The position numbers were made by a program, and so were the translations under genes. This document shows, piece after piece, positions 1 to 9,469 of a stretch of 42,360 nucleotides of DNA (position 1 is its first letter; each line of letters begins with the position of its first letter). The stretch covers positions 1 through 42,360 of the forward strand of contig JBBHKE010002851.1 of assembly GCA_037447655.1 (NCBI GenBank), written 5' to 3'. The stretch comes from Zygnema cylindricum (lineage: Eukaryota > Streptophyta > Zygnematophyceae > Zygnematales > Zygnemataceae). The notes below the pieces were generated by a model. The model had not been told where the DNA came from and searched no databases. It saw only the letters and a list, made by a program, of their open reading frames with translations.

Positions 1-150
1 GATTTGGCAACGATCGTTACTACGTTAATAACACTAATTTTGTCGCGGCTCTTTCTGGCCCAAAAATGCAGCCGAAGCATTGGAATGAAACTTCGGAGTT
101 TAGCGAAGATTCTCCGTCCTACTTTTCAGAGTGTTCCCATTTCCAAGAAC

Positions 151-240
151 GAAATCGTAACATCGAAATCGTAACATCGAAATCGTAACATCGAAATCGT
201 AACATCGAAATCGTAACATCGAAATCGTAACATTGAAAAT
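151..240. repeat. 14-bp tandem repeat
   Basis: About six head-to-tail copies of GAAATCGTAACATC start at 151, 165, 179, 193, 207 and 221, and a final degenerate copy fades out near 240. There are no spacers, so this is a simple minisatellite and not a CRISPR array. The 150 bases before it show nothing I recognise. Confidence 0.9.
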
Positions 241-247
241 GTGACGG

Positions 248-450
248 TACACCATCGATCGTATTTAGCGTGTAGAAATTATTAGAGTAAAGAAAAAATT
301 AGCGTCATTAATTCTAATTCAGTGCCAGGAGACGTGGCAATTTATGGTCCACTTCCTTAAATAGCGTCATTTATTCTATTTAAGGTTCAAGGGTCAAAAT
401 TTAGGGGCGCCGAATTAGTGTTCAACACGCTAAATACGATCGACGGTGTA
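248..450. mobile_element. MITE-like element, family F1 (203 bp)
   Basis: The ends are inverted repeats of about 28 bp, starting TACACCATCGATCGTATTTA and closing with the complement TAAATACGATCGACGGTGTA. There is no coding capacity. The interior, read in reverse, is clearly similar to the element at 24956-25157: both share CCCCTAAATTTTGACCC, CTATTTAAGGA, GTGGACCATAA and GCCACGTCTC in the same order and total 202-203 bp. Two copies with the same length, ends and interior make a genuine element family very likely. The superfamily is not certain. Confidence 0.75.
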
Positions 451-453
451 CTG

Positions 454-673
454 TACACCGCCAATCGTTATTAGCGTTGTGTACGCTAATTCGGTCCCGC
501 TTTATTATTTTTTTATTCTCAAATAGGATTATCCACACTATTTAAAAAAATCCTAGTTCCTAATTAGAATAGACGATTTCTTCGAAAATTTTCAAATTCC
601 CAATTAGCGTAAACCACGCTAATTATTCGTATACGCTAAAAAAAGTTACACGCTAATAACGATTGGCGGTGTA
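454..673. mobile_element. MITE-like element, family F2 (220 bp)
   Basis: It begins TACACCGCCAATCGTTATTA and ends with the exact complement TAATAACGATTGGCGGTGTA. The interior (CTCAAATAGGATTATCCACA, AAAAAAATCCTA, AATTCCCAATTAGCGT) recurs in the element at 24182-24465, mostly in the same order. It is separated from the preceding element only by the trinucleotide CTG, so the two sit end to end. Non-coding; mobilised, if at all, by a transposase encoded elsewhere. Confidence 0.75.
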
Positions 674-740
674 CCGTAACTTCCTAAAATTGGTGACGTC
701 TACAAACACAGCGACGGTTGTAAACGTCGAATTATTGTGA

Positions 741-1763
741 CACTACACCGCGAATCGTAATTAGAGTAAAAAACAAAAAAGCACAATTAGAGTTATGAAC
801 GCTAATTTGTGTGATAGAACTTTTTCACAAAGGAAGTTTACTCTAATTTATTTAAGTACTCTATATTGGGTAATGTCGGCAATAATTATCCGCGCTGAAA
901 TTATGAACACTAAACTACGTAGACGTACAAAATCTGTCAGTCCATATAGATTGACGTCATTATGACGCTAGTACTATTTGTCACGCTTAATGTCAGTTAA
1001 TGTTCACACTGACGACGATGCTGTCGACGGACGAGAGTTATCACATGCGAGCGCGATTCTATTAAATCATTATTTGTACATTTTTACTTATAAAAATACA
1101 ATTTTGCACGATCGGGCGTCCTCCGTACTCCACACTATTTAAAACGAACCTATATTATATTTTTTAACGCTAATTAAACCTTACCTTAAATAGTATAATG
1201 AAAAATTTAGAATCATTTACTCTATTTAAGATGATAGAGTCAAAATTTAGGGCGACCGAATCAGCGTTATTTACTCTAATTACGATTTGCGGTGTACACA
1301 GCGAATCGTAATTAACATTATGTACGTTAATTCCGCCGCCCTAGATTTTGACTCTGTCACCCTAAATAGAGTACATAATTCTAAACTATCCTTTACATTG
1401 TTTAAGGTACTTTTGGAATCAGCGTTAACAACTCTAATATAGTGCCGTTTTAAATAGTGTGGCGTACGGTCGGTGTTTGACCGTGCAAAATTGTACTTTA
1501 TAAACTAAAAAAGTACAGAAAATTATTTAATACAGATTGCTATCATGTAAGTGCCACAAACCACGTAGTGCATACGTCTTCATGACGTGTATCTCCACAA
1601 ATAATTAGAACGAAAAAACCAAATGAGAGTTATTGGTAAATTAGAGTAAAATTTGTTTTTGAAAAAAAATGATTACACAAAATAGAGTTAATAACTCTAA
1701 TTATTTTTTTTCATTTTTTGACACTTATTATTTCTTTACTCTAATTGTTATTCGCGGTGTAGT
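741..1763. mobile_element. CACTA-ended inverted-repeat element, about 1.02 kb, non-coding
   Basis: The left end reads CACTACACCGCGAATCGTAA and the right end is its near complement, with ATTCGCGGTGTAGT at the edge. An internal junction near 1270-1300 contains the same terminal motif back to back (GCGGTGTACACAGCGAATCG), so this may be a composite of two shorter units. The CACTA start recalls the CACTA (En/Spm) superfamily, but I could not find a clean 3-bp target duplication and no transposase is present. The assignment is therefore only suggestive. Confidence 0.5.
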
Positions 1764-1765
1764 AA

Positions 1766-1941
1766 ATCAATGCCCGTTATTCAAGCATGGAACGTGTCCC
1801 GTTTATCATGCCCGTTTATCATGCCCTTTTACTATGTTCGTTTATCATGCCCGTTTATCATGCCAGTTCATCATGTCCGTTTCTCATGCTCTTGCTCATG
1901 GACCATTTTCTGTTTATCAAAACGTATAAGTACTATTGTAC
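1766..1941 (-). repeat. GGGCATGATAAA-type minisatellite block
   Basis: On the minus strand the block runs from AATAGTACTTATACG through repeated, slightly varied CGGGCATGATAAA units (about 13 bp each) to TAACGGGCATTGATTTA. The same block occurs on the plus strand at 36491-36638 and, split by a hAT insertion, at 35345-35419 plus 36272-36294. The short reading frames that cross it (rich in HARLSCPF-like runs) are translation artefacts of the repeat. Confidence 0.75.
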
Positions 1942-1952
1942 TGTTGAAGGTC

Positions 1953-1992
1953 ATGGGCATTTACACTCGGCTATGGGCATTTACACTCGGCT
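1953..1992. repeat. 20-bp direct duplication
   Basis: Two exact adjacent copies of ATGGGCATTTACACTCGGCT lie at 1953-1972 and 1973-1992, at the edge of the gag-like frame described next. Confidence 0.85.
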
Positions 1993-2146
1993 GTGATCCA
2001 CTCCCACTAGGAGTCACACTTGCACCAGTTGGGATATTTGTCCTTAGAGGAGCTGGTGGAGCACTAGGGCTAATAGGAGCACTTGCAACATGAGATGAGC
2101 CATTATCCGACATGTTAGCGAAAACAAACCCAAAGAAGAGTACCAA
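1961..2146 (-). pseudogene. Possible N-terminal gag fragment of a copia element (Ser/Pro-rich)
   Basis: A 61-codon frame encodes a peptide containing MSDNGSSHVASAP followed by Ser/Pro/Ala/Thr-rich sequence. This composition is common at the start of plant copia gag proteins, and the frame lies just after a putative LTR on the same strand. There is no diagnostic motif such as a zinc knuckle, and the frame runs into the minisatellite and the 20-bp duplication. It could also be chance coding. Confidence 0.22.
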
Positions 2147-2149
2147 TCA

Positions 2150-2644
2150 TACTACATCAATAGTGTAAGATATGTAACTACAAATGAAATACGTCTTTCA
2201 ACCAAACAAACATGTACTACAAGCAAATCAAAGACAATAGAGCACAAAACACCTTAAACTGCATTAGTGCTCTCATTTCCTTAACTCTGTGTAGAATGTA
2301 CATTCTGTCTCGAATTGATCAATCCTAATTAAACCAAATACTCTAAAGATCTCAAAAACATCTAAAATGTATGTACACGGTTCACCAAAATAACTACTAA
2401 CAAAATTCTAAGTACTTGACCAAAATTGTGTAGTAACAATATCTAGACTCTAAAATTCCGGGAGACATGTTTCACGTCTACATTCATAGGCGGCCGTACA
2501 CACTTATTTACTCAAAGATAACTATTCTAGTAGATACTAAAAAATCCACACTAAAAATACCTACTATTGAATAGTTGGTGGTTCAAAAATATTCTAAGTC
2601 CTAGACTCAAATTCCTACGACTTACTAAAGCTTACTTTTCAATA
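2150..2644 (-). repeat. Putative 3' LTR of element C
   Basis: On the minus strand the RNase H end of element C (stop near 2667) is followed by a purine tract AAGGGGAG at 2645-2652, exactly where the related element A has AATAAGGGGAG before its 3' LTR. The LTR would begin at 2644 (TATTGAAAAG, with the expected TG changed to TA) and run to about 2150. The far end is not fixed because no second copy is present. Apart from this interpretation the 500 bases hold no recognisable feature. Confidence 0.4.
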
Positions 2645-2666
2645 CTCCCCTTAAACTTTAGAAGAC

Positions 2667-3995
2667 TTACTCACTTAGACCACATGACTTTCTGCAATAC
2701 TCCAACTTAGGAGATGGAAGGGCTTTTGTCAACATGTCCGTAACCATTTTCTCATCAAGCAAATAGCAAAGTTTGATAACTCTTGCACATACTTTTTCTC
2801 GTACCAAATGTAGCCGAATGTCTATATGCTTACTCTTAAACTGGTGAATTGGGTTTGTAGCCACAAAAATGGTTGCCTGATTGTCGCACCACATTATTTG
2901 TGTTCCGTGTTGTGTAAACCTCAATTCTTGAAGAAATGCCTTAATCTAAAGTAGCTCCTTCAAGGCTGTGCTCGCAGCCATGTAATCGGCTTCCATAGTC
3001 GATTGTGCCGTGAGTTTTGATGTTTACAACTCTAACTTCAAGTTCCACTTCCAATCTGAATGACATACCCAGTTGCAGACTTCCTACTAGGCACATCATC
3101 ATAGCTTGCATCACTCCAAGTATTAATGTTAACCTTGTCCCCTCCCAAAGTAAGCCGAAGATTTCTGGTCCCAACAAGATATCTTAAGACCTTTTTTGCT
3201 ACCTCCCAGTCTCCTCCTTCGTGGATTTTGTAGACTTATGCTTAACACACCAACAACTGCAGCTATATCGGACCTAGTGCAATTTATGAAGTAAATCAGA
3301 CTTCCTACTACTTGTCTGTAGGGTACTTGGGACATAATCTTTTGCTCTTTTGCACTGAGTTCCTCATATGTCTCGAACTTCATGCTCCATTCCTTTGATT
3401 TTTTGCTTATACTCCATAGGAGTTGCACAACCTTTAGCATCCGCCAAGCCAAATATTTCCAACATGTTTCCTATCGCTTCTTTTTAAGTTAGCCTGATGA
3501 TTTTCTTTTCTCTATCTCTTTCAACTTGTATGCCAAGAATATATTTTGCCTCACCCTAATCCTTCATTTCAATTTGTGAATTAAGAGCGTGTTTTACTTT
3601 AGCAATTTCTTCTTTGTTCTTACTAATTCGCAGAAAAAAATCATCAACATACACAACAATAAAATCACCTCATCAGGATTATCACCACACATCACATATA
3701 CTGAATGATCTGTGCTAATTCTAGTAAATCATAATCTTGTCAAGAACTCATCTAACTTTCGGTTCAATTGCCTAGTGGCATGTTTTAGGCCATACAAAGA
3801 TTTTAAAAGTATCCACACAAGATTTGCTTTTCGTCTTTCCTCATAACCCTCTAGCTGCTTCATATAAATGACCTCATCTAAATAACCATGCAAAAAGGCA
3901 GTTTTGACATCTATTTGGAGGATGTCAAAATCCTCTATAACAACTAATGTAAGTAAGATGCGGACAAATCGAAACCTTACAACTGGTGAAAAAGT
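2667..3995 (-). pseudogene. Ty1/copia reverse transcriptase-RNase H remnant (element C)
   Basis: Read from 3995 downward, the pieces appear in the order of copia pol. First come the RT fingers (FTTFSPVVRF, then QIDVKTAFLHGYLDEVIYM) and SLYGLKHATRQ, with the thumb and connection region in several frames. RNase H follows: GSLIYFINCTRSD, WCDNQATIF, HIDIRLHLVREK and the terminal DMLTKALPSPKLEYC. Frames change at about 3720, 3480, 3130 and 2930 with several stops, so it is not functional. It is clearly diverged from element A and looks older. The RT coding sequence stops abruptly at 3995, where the outer end of LTR-B (TGTAAATTT) begins, which indicates that element D inserted here. Confidence 0.85.
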
Positions 3996-4042
3996 TGTAA
4001 ATTTATGGGCTCGATTGCCATAGAGAATTTGCATGTCTAAAG
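3996..4042 (-). repeat. Outer 47 bp of the 3' LTR of element D (LTR-B), cut off by element A
   Basis: The sequence aligns with the LTR-B end found in reverse at 20470-20517: ATTGCC, AGA, TTGCA and TC..AAG in the same order, beginning with TG. The LTR resumes at 10512 with AAGCTAATCTAGATAG after the insertion of element A. The last five bases, TAAAG (4038-4042), are the target-site duplication. Confidence 0.75.
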
Positions 4043-5097
4043 TGAAACTCTGAGACCTCCATAAGTCCTTAGAGTGGACAGCTTCCAAGAAGCCTCGAGG
4101 ATAACTCTGACCCCTTTGTGTTTCAGCAAAAAAACTGTCACCCTGGCAGACAAAAAGTCTGACCATCTGCACCTTTTTGAAGGCAAGACTCCCCTGAGTC
4201 GATAGCAAAAAGAATCTCTGAATTTGCTCCCCTGAGTAGTAAGTTATGGGGGTCAAAGTTGACCTTTTGTACAGAAGCTCTCTAGGAGAGAGGGTCCTAT
4301 CTCCTAATTTTTTCCAAGTCCTATCTCTCTCACAGACTCTATCTACTGATGTAAAGAACCAATCATATTCCACTTCCGTACGTAAAAGTACAGCTGCCGG
4401 TGTACTTTATGTACGGACATTGTACGACATGGCCTTAATGTCGACACATGTCATATCCAGATTCGGTACCATAATCTCCGGATATACCATGATCCAATGT
4501 AAGTTCGCCACGTATCATCCGATGTGGCGATGGCCACAAACCGCCGAAATCTCCTTCCGCGATCTCGGCGCTAATTCTGGCCGTCCGATTAAATTCGAAT
4601 TTAATCTTAGCTGTAATAAATACATGCGCGGTATTCGTTTCACTAAATAAATAAATGCACGGTATTGATTTCTTGTTCGTACCGTAATCCGTACTTATAC
4701 ATTACCGGATCTATGTAACCCGTAAACAATTGAAGTTAAATGAATTTTCCTACGTAATAATGTTTAATTATTTATCAAACCACATAGTATTAAACATTAT
4801 TCTAGACTTAACGGCTAAGGCTACCGGCAACCTGCTGTCTGCCGCCCGCAAGGTTCCAGGATCAAATCCTGTGGCCGGCATATACCTTTTAGTAAATAAA
4901 CTCCTTGCTAATATAAATTTGCCTTAAACCTTTGGATAGCCTAGGTAGCCATGGCTCTAGCTCCCTCTCCAGTTTCTCAGTGACTGCGACAAGTTTGAGA
5001 GTTTCGAGAGAGGAGTTAGAGGTAGACTGCCTCGGCTTCTTTCTATATTTCTATTTAGACCTAGAAAATACTAAAAAATGGACCATTAATTTCTACA
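4043..5097 (-). repeat. 3' LTR of element A
   Basis: 1055 bp, TGAAACTC...TTTCTACA on the plus strand. It matches 9450-10506 almost throughout. It contains the tRNA-like hairpin at 4841-4880 and a stretch GCCATGGCTCTAGCTCCCTC shared with LTR-B. Small reading frames inside it also occur in the other LTR and are not genes. Confidence 0.95.
4841..4880 (+). other. tRNA T-arm-like hairpin with B-box-like motif in the 3' LTR of A
   Basis: CAGGA-TCAAA-TCCTG forms a 5-bp stem with a 5-base loop, flanked by an outer GC-rich pairing with TGGCCGGC. GATCAAATC fits the RNA polymerase III B-box pattern GWTCRANNC. About 40 bases upstream lies CGGCTAAGG, a weak A-box resemblance. It is antisense to the element. 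The second LTR carries the same structure at 10250-10289. Confidence 0.5.
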
Positions 5098-5113
5098 CTC
5101 CCCTTATTTTCTA
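5098..5113 (-). promoter_or_regulatory. Polypurine tract of element A
   Basis: On the minus strand TAGAAAATAAGGGGAG lies directly against the 3' LTR, the expected position of the plus-strand DNA primer. The pol stop codon is inside it at 5111-5113. Confidence 0.8.
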
Positions 5114-6598
5114 GTTAATCTTTAATTTCAGACCGCACTTCTCCTTGCAGAAAATTAGCTTAGGGGAAGGCACAGGTTTGGTCATCATATCTGCTACCAT
5201 CTCACTATCTGGTCTGTACTCTAAACTGATTATTTTGTTTTCTACTTTCTCTCTAACAAAGCTGAGTCTGATGTCCATGTGTTTGGCTTTAAAATGATGT
5301 TTAGGATTGGTAGAAATAGCGATTGCTGCCTGATTATCACAAAATATTTTCTGCACACCACTCTTAAAGTGACCAAGCTCACCAAGCAAAGACTTGACCA
5401 ACATTAATTCTTTTAGAGCAGAGCAAGAGGCCATATACTCAGCCTCCATGGTGGACTGAGCAATAACTTTTTGTTGTTTGCTACTCCAACAGCAAGCCCC
5501 ATCACCCACATATAATACATATCCAGAAGTGCATCTCCTCATCGGAGCATCATCATAACTGGCATCACTCCAAGTAGTGATGTCAGTATTCTCCCCACCC
5601 AAACGCAACCATAGATCCCTAGTTCCTATCAAATATCTAAGGACTCTCTTAGCTGCCTCCGAATCCCTCTTAGTGGGAGCATTTAGTCTTCTACTCAGCA
5701 CTCCTACAACTGCAGCTAAATCAGGCCAGGTACAATTCATAAAATAGATTAGACTTCCCACTACTTGCCTGTAAGGAATAGTCTGCATTAACTTCTGTTC
5801 ATCAGGAGATAATTCCTCGTCTAAGACTATGACTCCTTCTTCCTCACTCCCCTCACTTCCCTTCTTCAACTCCATTGAAGTTATACAACTATTAGTTTTA
5901 TTTATTTGAATTTTTTCAAGCATGTTCCCTATTGCTTCTTTTTGAGTCAATCTTATAATTTTTCTTTTTCTGTCTCTCTCTACTTCAACTCCAAAAATAT
6001 ATTTTGCTTCCCCCATATCCTTCATTTCAAATCTCCCCTTAAGATGGGTTTTCAATTTATTATTTTTTTCCATTGATTTACTTAAAACAAGCAAATCATC
6101 AACATAAATTGCAATATATGTAAAACCTTCCTCATCTTCGCAAACATAGATTGAGTGATCTGAGCTGATCCGAATATATCCCAGACCGGTAAGAAACTCA
6201 TCAAGCTTCTTATTCCACTGTCGAGGCGCCTGTTTCAAACCATAAAGAGATTTAATCGGTCGGCATACCTTACTCTCTTCTCCTTCCTCCACAAACCCTT
6301 CGGGTTGTCACATGAAGATCTCCTCTTTTAATTCTCCATGCAAAAAGGTTGTCTTGATGTCCATCTGATGCACTTCCATGTCTTCCGCTGTTGCTAAACT
6401 GAGAAGTATGCGAACGGAGGGAAATCTGACCACCGGGGCAAAGGTTTCCTCGTAGTCAATTCCTTCCTTTTGTGTAAATCCTATTGCCACTAATCTGGCC
6501 TTGTAGCGCTCGATTGTGTTATCTGGGTTCAGTTTTAATTTGAAAACCCACTTACAACCGATTAGTTTTCGGTTAGGTGGACAGTCCACCAGCTCTTA
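5111..6598 (-). pseudogene. Element A reverse transcriptase and RNase H domains
   Basis: The reading order is KLIGCKWVFKLK, the RT entry motif YKARLVAIGFTQKEGIDYEE, FAPVVRF, MDIKTTFLHGELKEEIFM, then a stop at 6308 in place of a sense codon. The frame continues with PEGFVEEGEE, SLYGLKQAPRQW and the catalytic YVDDLLVLS. RNase H follows with its acidic residues in place: DASYDDAP, STMEAEYMA, CDNQAAI, HMDIRL, ending DMMTKPVPSPK. The domain itself is almost intact, but the stops at 6308 and near 6596 break it from the integrase part. RT would copy element RNA into cDNA in the virus-like particle and RNase H would remove the RNA. Confidence 0.92.
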
Positions 6599-7760
6599 AG
6601 TATCGGCTGCCATGATTGAAGCCATCTCCTCATTGATGGCTGTCTTCCACCGATTTTTTTCTGGACACGTCTTCGCCTCTCTATAAGTTTGAGGTTCATC
6701 TTGATGAGATAGTTTAGTTACCTTGTTATTAACATGTTTTTCTAGCAGTCTTTTGCTACTTCTCCTTCCCCCCTCAAAATCTGAGGCCGGAATAGATGGT
6801 TCTCGTGGATTCTTTCGAACAAACTCGGCTTCTCCCCTATCCCTTGATTTCGAATCAATTTCCACCACGTCTTCCGCTTTGGGTAGAGTTGTCACAGGAG
6901 TTTCCACAGCCAAGTCCTTTTCGGTATGATTTTTACCTGCAAGAATGTCATCTTCTCTAAAACCTGGATAGTTAGGAAGCTCAAAGTCATCGGAATTTTC
7001 TGACTCAAATCTGATTTTTACTGACTTTGTATACTTGAAGGGATCCACAGACTTTCCTTCATCCATAACTACTAGATGTTTTACTAAGATTACATCTTCT
7101 TTTTTTAGATCATAAACTCTATATCCTTTAACATCCTCATCATATCCTAATAAGTATCCTGGTTTTCCTTTCGGATCTAGCTTCCAATTGGACCGATCAG
7201 TATCTAGACTGAATACTTGACTACCGAAAACCTTTAAGTGAGATATGCCTGGTTTCCGGCGTGTCCATCTCTCATAAGGTGTTTGATCTTTTATAGCTGA
7301 AGTAAGAACTCTATTTTTGAGGTAATTAGCACAGTTCATTGCTTCTGCCCAAAACCTTTTTCCTATCTTCTTATTTGACAACATTCTTCTACCACTATCA
7401 CTTAGTGTTCTATTTAACCTTTCAACTACCCCATTCTGTTCTGGGTTTTCTGGAACTGTCTTTTGATGTTGGACCCCATCTTCCCTCAGAAAATCCTCAA
7501 ACTGGTTAAAAGTATACTCTCCACCATTGTCACTCCTTACTCTCTTGATTGGAGTTTCATGGAGTTTTTCGCTCCACGCTTTATATTGTCTAAAACAATT
7601 TTGAGCTTCATACTTGTTTTTCAAAAAATACACCCGGGAATACCGAGACCAATCATCAGTTATAGTCATCATAAATCTCTTCCCCTCGGTGAGGGCACTT
7701 TAGCCGGTCCCCAAATATCTGTGTGTACTAGATCTATAATTTTTTTCTCCCTAATAGGTG
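6596..7760 (-). pseudogene. Element A integrase
   Basis: The catalytic core is open from 7672 and shows the DDE residues: the Asp in TDDWSRY, SDNGGEY and the Glu in NGVVERLNRT. After it come the usual copia landmarks KNRVLTSAIKDQTPYERW, HLKVFGSQVF and PGYLLGYDEDVKGYRVYD. The N-terminal zinc-binding part (SGCA, then GKAHRLPF, then KIIDLVHTDIWGPA) lies upstream, to about 7830, in other frames with stops. The C-terminal extension holds EPQTYREAKTCPEKNRWKTA, the usual link into RT. The enzyme would insert the element cDNA into chromosomes. It ends at a stop at 6596. Confidence 0.9.
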
Positions 7761-7858
7761 GCTGATTTAGAAAAGGGTAATCTGTGTGCTTTACCTTAAG
7801 CACATCCACTACAATCACTTATATCATCACTCTCACTGAACTGAATCCCTTCCACCAC

Positions 7859-8542
7859 TCACATCTTTTTCATCTCTCTTAACTTATCTAGATTCACATG
7901 CCCAAGCCTCTTATGCCACATCATAATATCATGAACACCAGCATAATAAAGTTTCTTCTTTTCATTACTTAAAACCAGCCTAAACATCCCATGGCTACCT
8001 TTCTCAGCAATGAAATAGACATCCTCCTCAAAGCTAGCAGTAAAGACTCCTTCTGTAGTGCTAGTAAAAAAACCCTTATAATCTAATACGGATGTAGAGA
8101 TGAGGTTTTTGTTCAGCTCCGGAATAAACAATACATCGGAGAATGTTACTATGGATGTCTTTCCTTTTACTAACACTTTCAAATCTACCGATCCTACAAG
8201 AGTAGTGGTGATTATCCTCCCATCCCCGTACTCTATCTCTACGGTGGGAATCTTTCTTATCTTAGTGAACAGGTGCCTATCCTTACACATGTGCATGGAG
8301 GTACTTGAATCTACAATCCAGCCTGTTTCACCTTTCAATCCACCGTAAGCACATTTTTGCCTTCGTGGAATTTCGACCTCGTTTTTCGCCTCCAACTCCT
8401 CATCTAAAAGGAGCTCATCGTCCTCTTCCTCGGATTCCGCCTCTTGTACCTGTGTCACAAGGGCCTTTTTCTTTCCTCTCGGGGTACCACCGGTCTGCCC
8501 CTCCTTTAACCGAAGCTCGGTTAGCTTAGTGCACTCTTCCAT
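7859..8542 (-). pseudogene. Element A protease and GAG-pre-integrase region
   Basis: The segment GWIVDSSTSMHMC is the aspartic protease active site. Copia proteases normally read DSGAS or DTGAS; here the glycine is replaced by serine (DSS), which would be expected to damage the enzyme. Further on ISTSVLDYKGF and MWHKRLGHVNLDKLREM mark the pre-integrase domain. Upstream lies an acidic linker (EEEDDELLLDEE) after the zinc knuckle. The protease would cut the polyprotein into its parts. Confidence 0.88.
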
Positions 8543-9469
8543 ACAGTGCCCAGGTTTCTTACAAAAATTACATAAACCTTTGGGAGCTCTTGGTCCAAAC
8601 TTGTCGGTCTAATTTTTCTGCTCTCTCCCCCCATAGTTTCCGACCAGTTTCTGGGAATCCTTGTTCCTCCAATCGGTCGAAGTTGCCAAGGCTTGGCCAC
8701 TCTTTCCTCCCCTTCGGATCTCAATCGTATTCTCCCGAACGAGAATTATCCCTACCACTGAGTTCCATATTCACCTTGAGTCCGGCAAGTCGTGCACACG
8801 GTTGACTATGTACTCGAACTCATCGGGTAACTTCATCAGTTAATAGTTAACCTTTTCTTTTTCACTAAAATCTTTTCCCGCACTCTCTAGCTCCATGAAG
8901 AGTGTAGCAAGCTCATTACAAAAATCCAACATCTTCCCCCCTTTGTATACATACTCCTTAACTTTCGGATCAGCCAACTGTTGTTGCTGAATCGTACCAC
9001 TTCGGTACATCTCTATGAGAGCCATCCAAAGATCGGATGCTCTTTCTACCTGCAAATGAGGACATGCAAGTCCTTGAGTGAGATGGCGTAGGATGAAGTG
9101 CTTTGCCGCCATATTGTTGAAGTCCCAGGTTTGAGTATCATTCTCCTCGTTCCTCGGAATAGGTGACATGAATGTTCAAGCAGTTGCTGTTGGTGTGGTC
9201 GCCTCCTTCTCCTTTCCTTTGTCCACCACTTCTCCTTCCTTTGTTTCCTCCATTGAAGGTGGATCCTCTTTCCTGGTGAATCTCCTTCCTGCAAACCTAG
9301 AGGAATTCCAAGACTTGATGGACGCCCCAAGCGTCCACTCACTATCCCCCAAAACGTTTTTTTCGCATAGAGCTCCTATCATCATACTTTCCCAGTATAT
9401 GAAGCCAGTTCCATTTTTTATTGGTACCCTAGAGGGTGGGCCCATGACCTGAAACTCTGAGACCTCCAT
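8480..9469 (-). pseudogene. Element A gag, broken
   Basis: The frame starts at ATG 9469, twenty bases inside the 5' LTR, and reads MEVSEFQVMGPPSRVP through the primer site. It breaks at 9176, resumes at 9169 (ILRHLTQGLACPHLQVERAS, then DFCNELATLFMELESAGKDF) and breaks again at 8840. Across 8840-8724 homology to the E gag copy continues through in-frame stops (LMKLPDEFEY). Near 8575-8530 the zinc knuckle CNFCKKPGHCMEEC is intact (CX2CX4HX4C). Gag would form the particle and bind element RNA. Confidence 0.85.
9434..9449 (-). promoter_or_regulatory. Primer-binding site of element A (half-tRNA-iMet type)
   Basis: Immediately inside the 5' LTR the minus strand reads GGTCATGGGCCCACCC. The sister copies at 16507 and 17587 read GGTTATGGGCCCACCA, complementary over 16 bases to the anticodon arm of plant initiator tRNA-Met (TGGTGGGCCCATAACC, from memory). 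This copy has two changes. It is not the usual complement of a tRNA 3' end. Confidence 0.75.

Noticed and set aside
151-240. CRISPR-like array
   Set aside because: Units are 14 bp and contiguous without spacers, in a eukaryotic context.
1669-2093. Three overlapping plus-strand frames with HARLSCPF-type repeats
   Set aside because: They are translations of the minisatellite in different frames.
4005-4020. Plus-strand TTATGGGCTC as a further primer-binding site
   Set aside because: It is explained as part of the LTR-B end when aligned with 20490-20517; no element follows on that strand.
4246-4650. 134-codon plus-strand frame, with a related frame at 9838-10059
   Set aside because: It lies inside LTR-A and recurs only as part of the LTR; no start context or protein motif.
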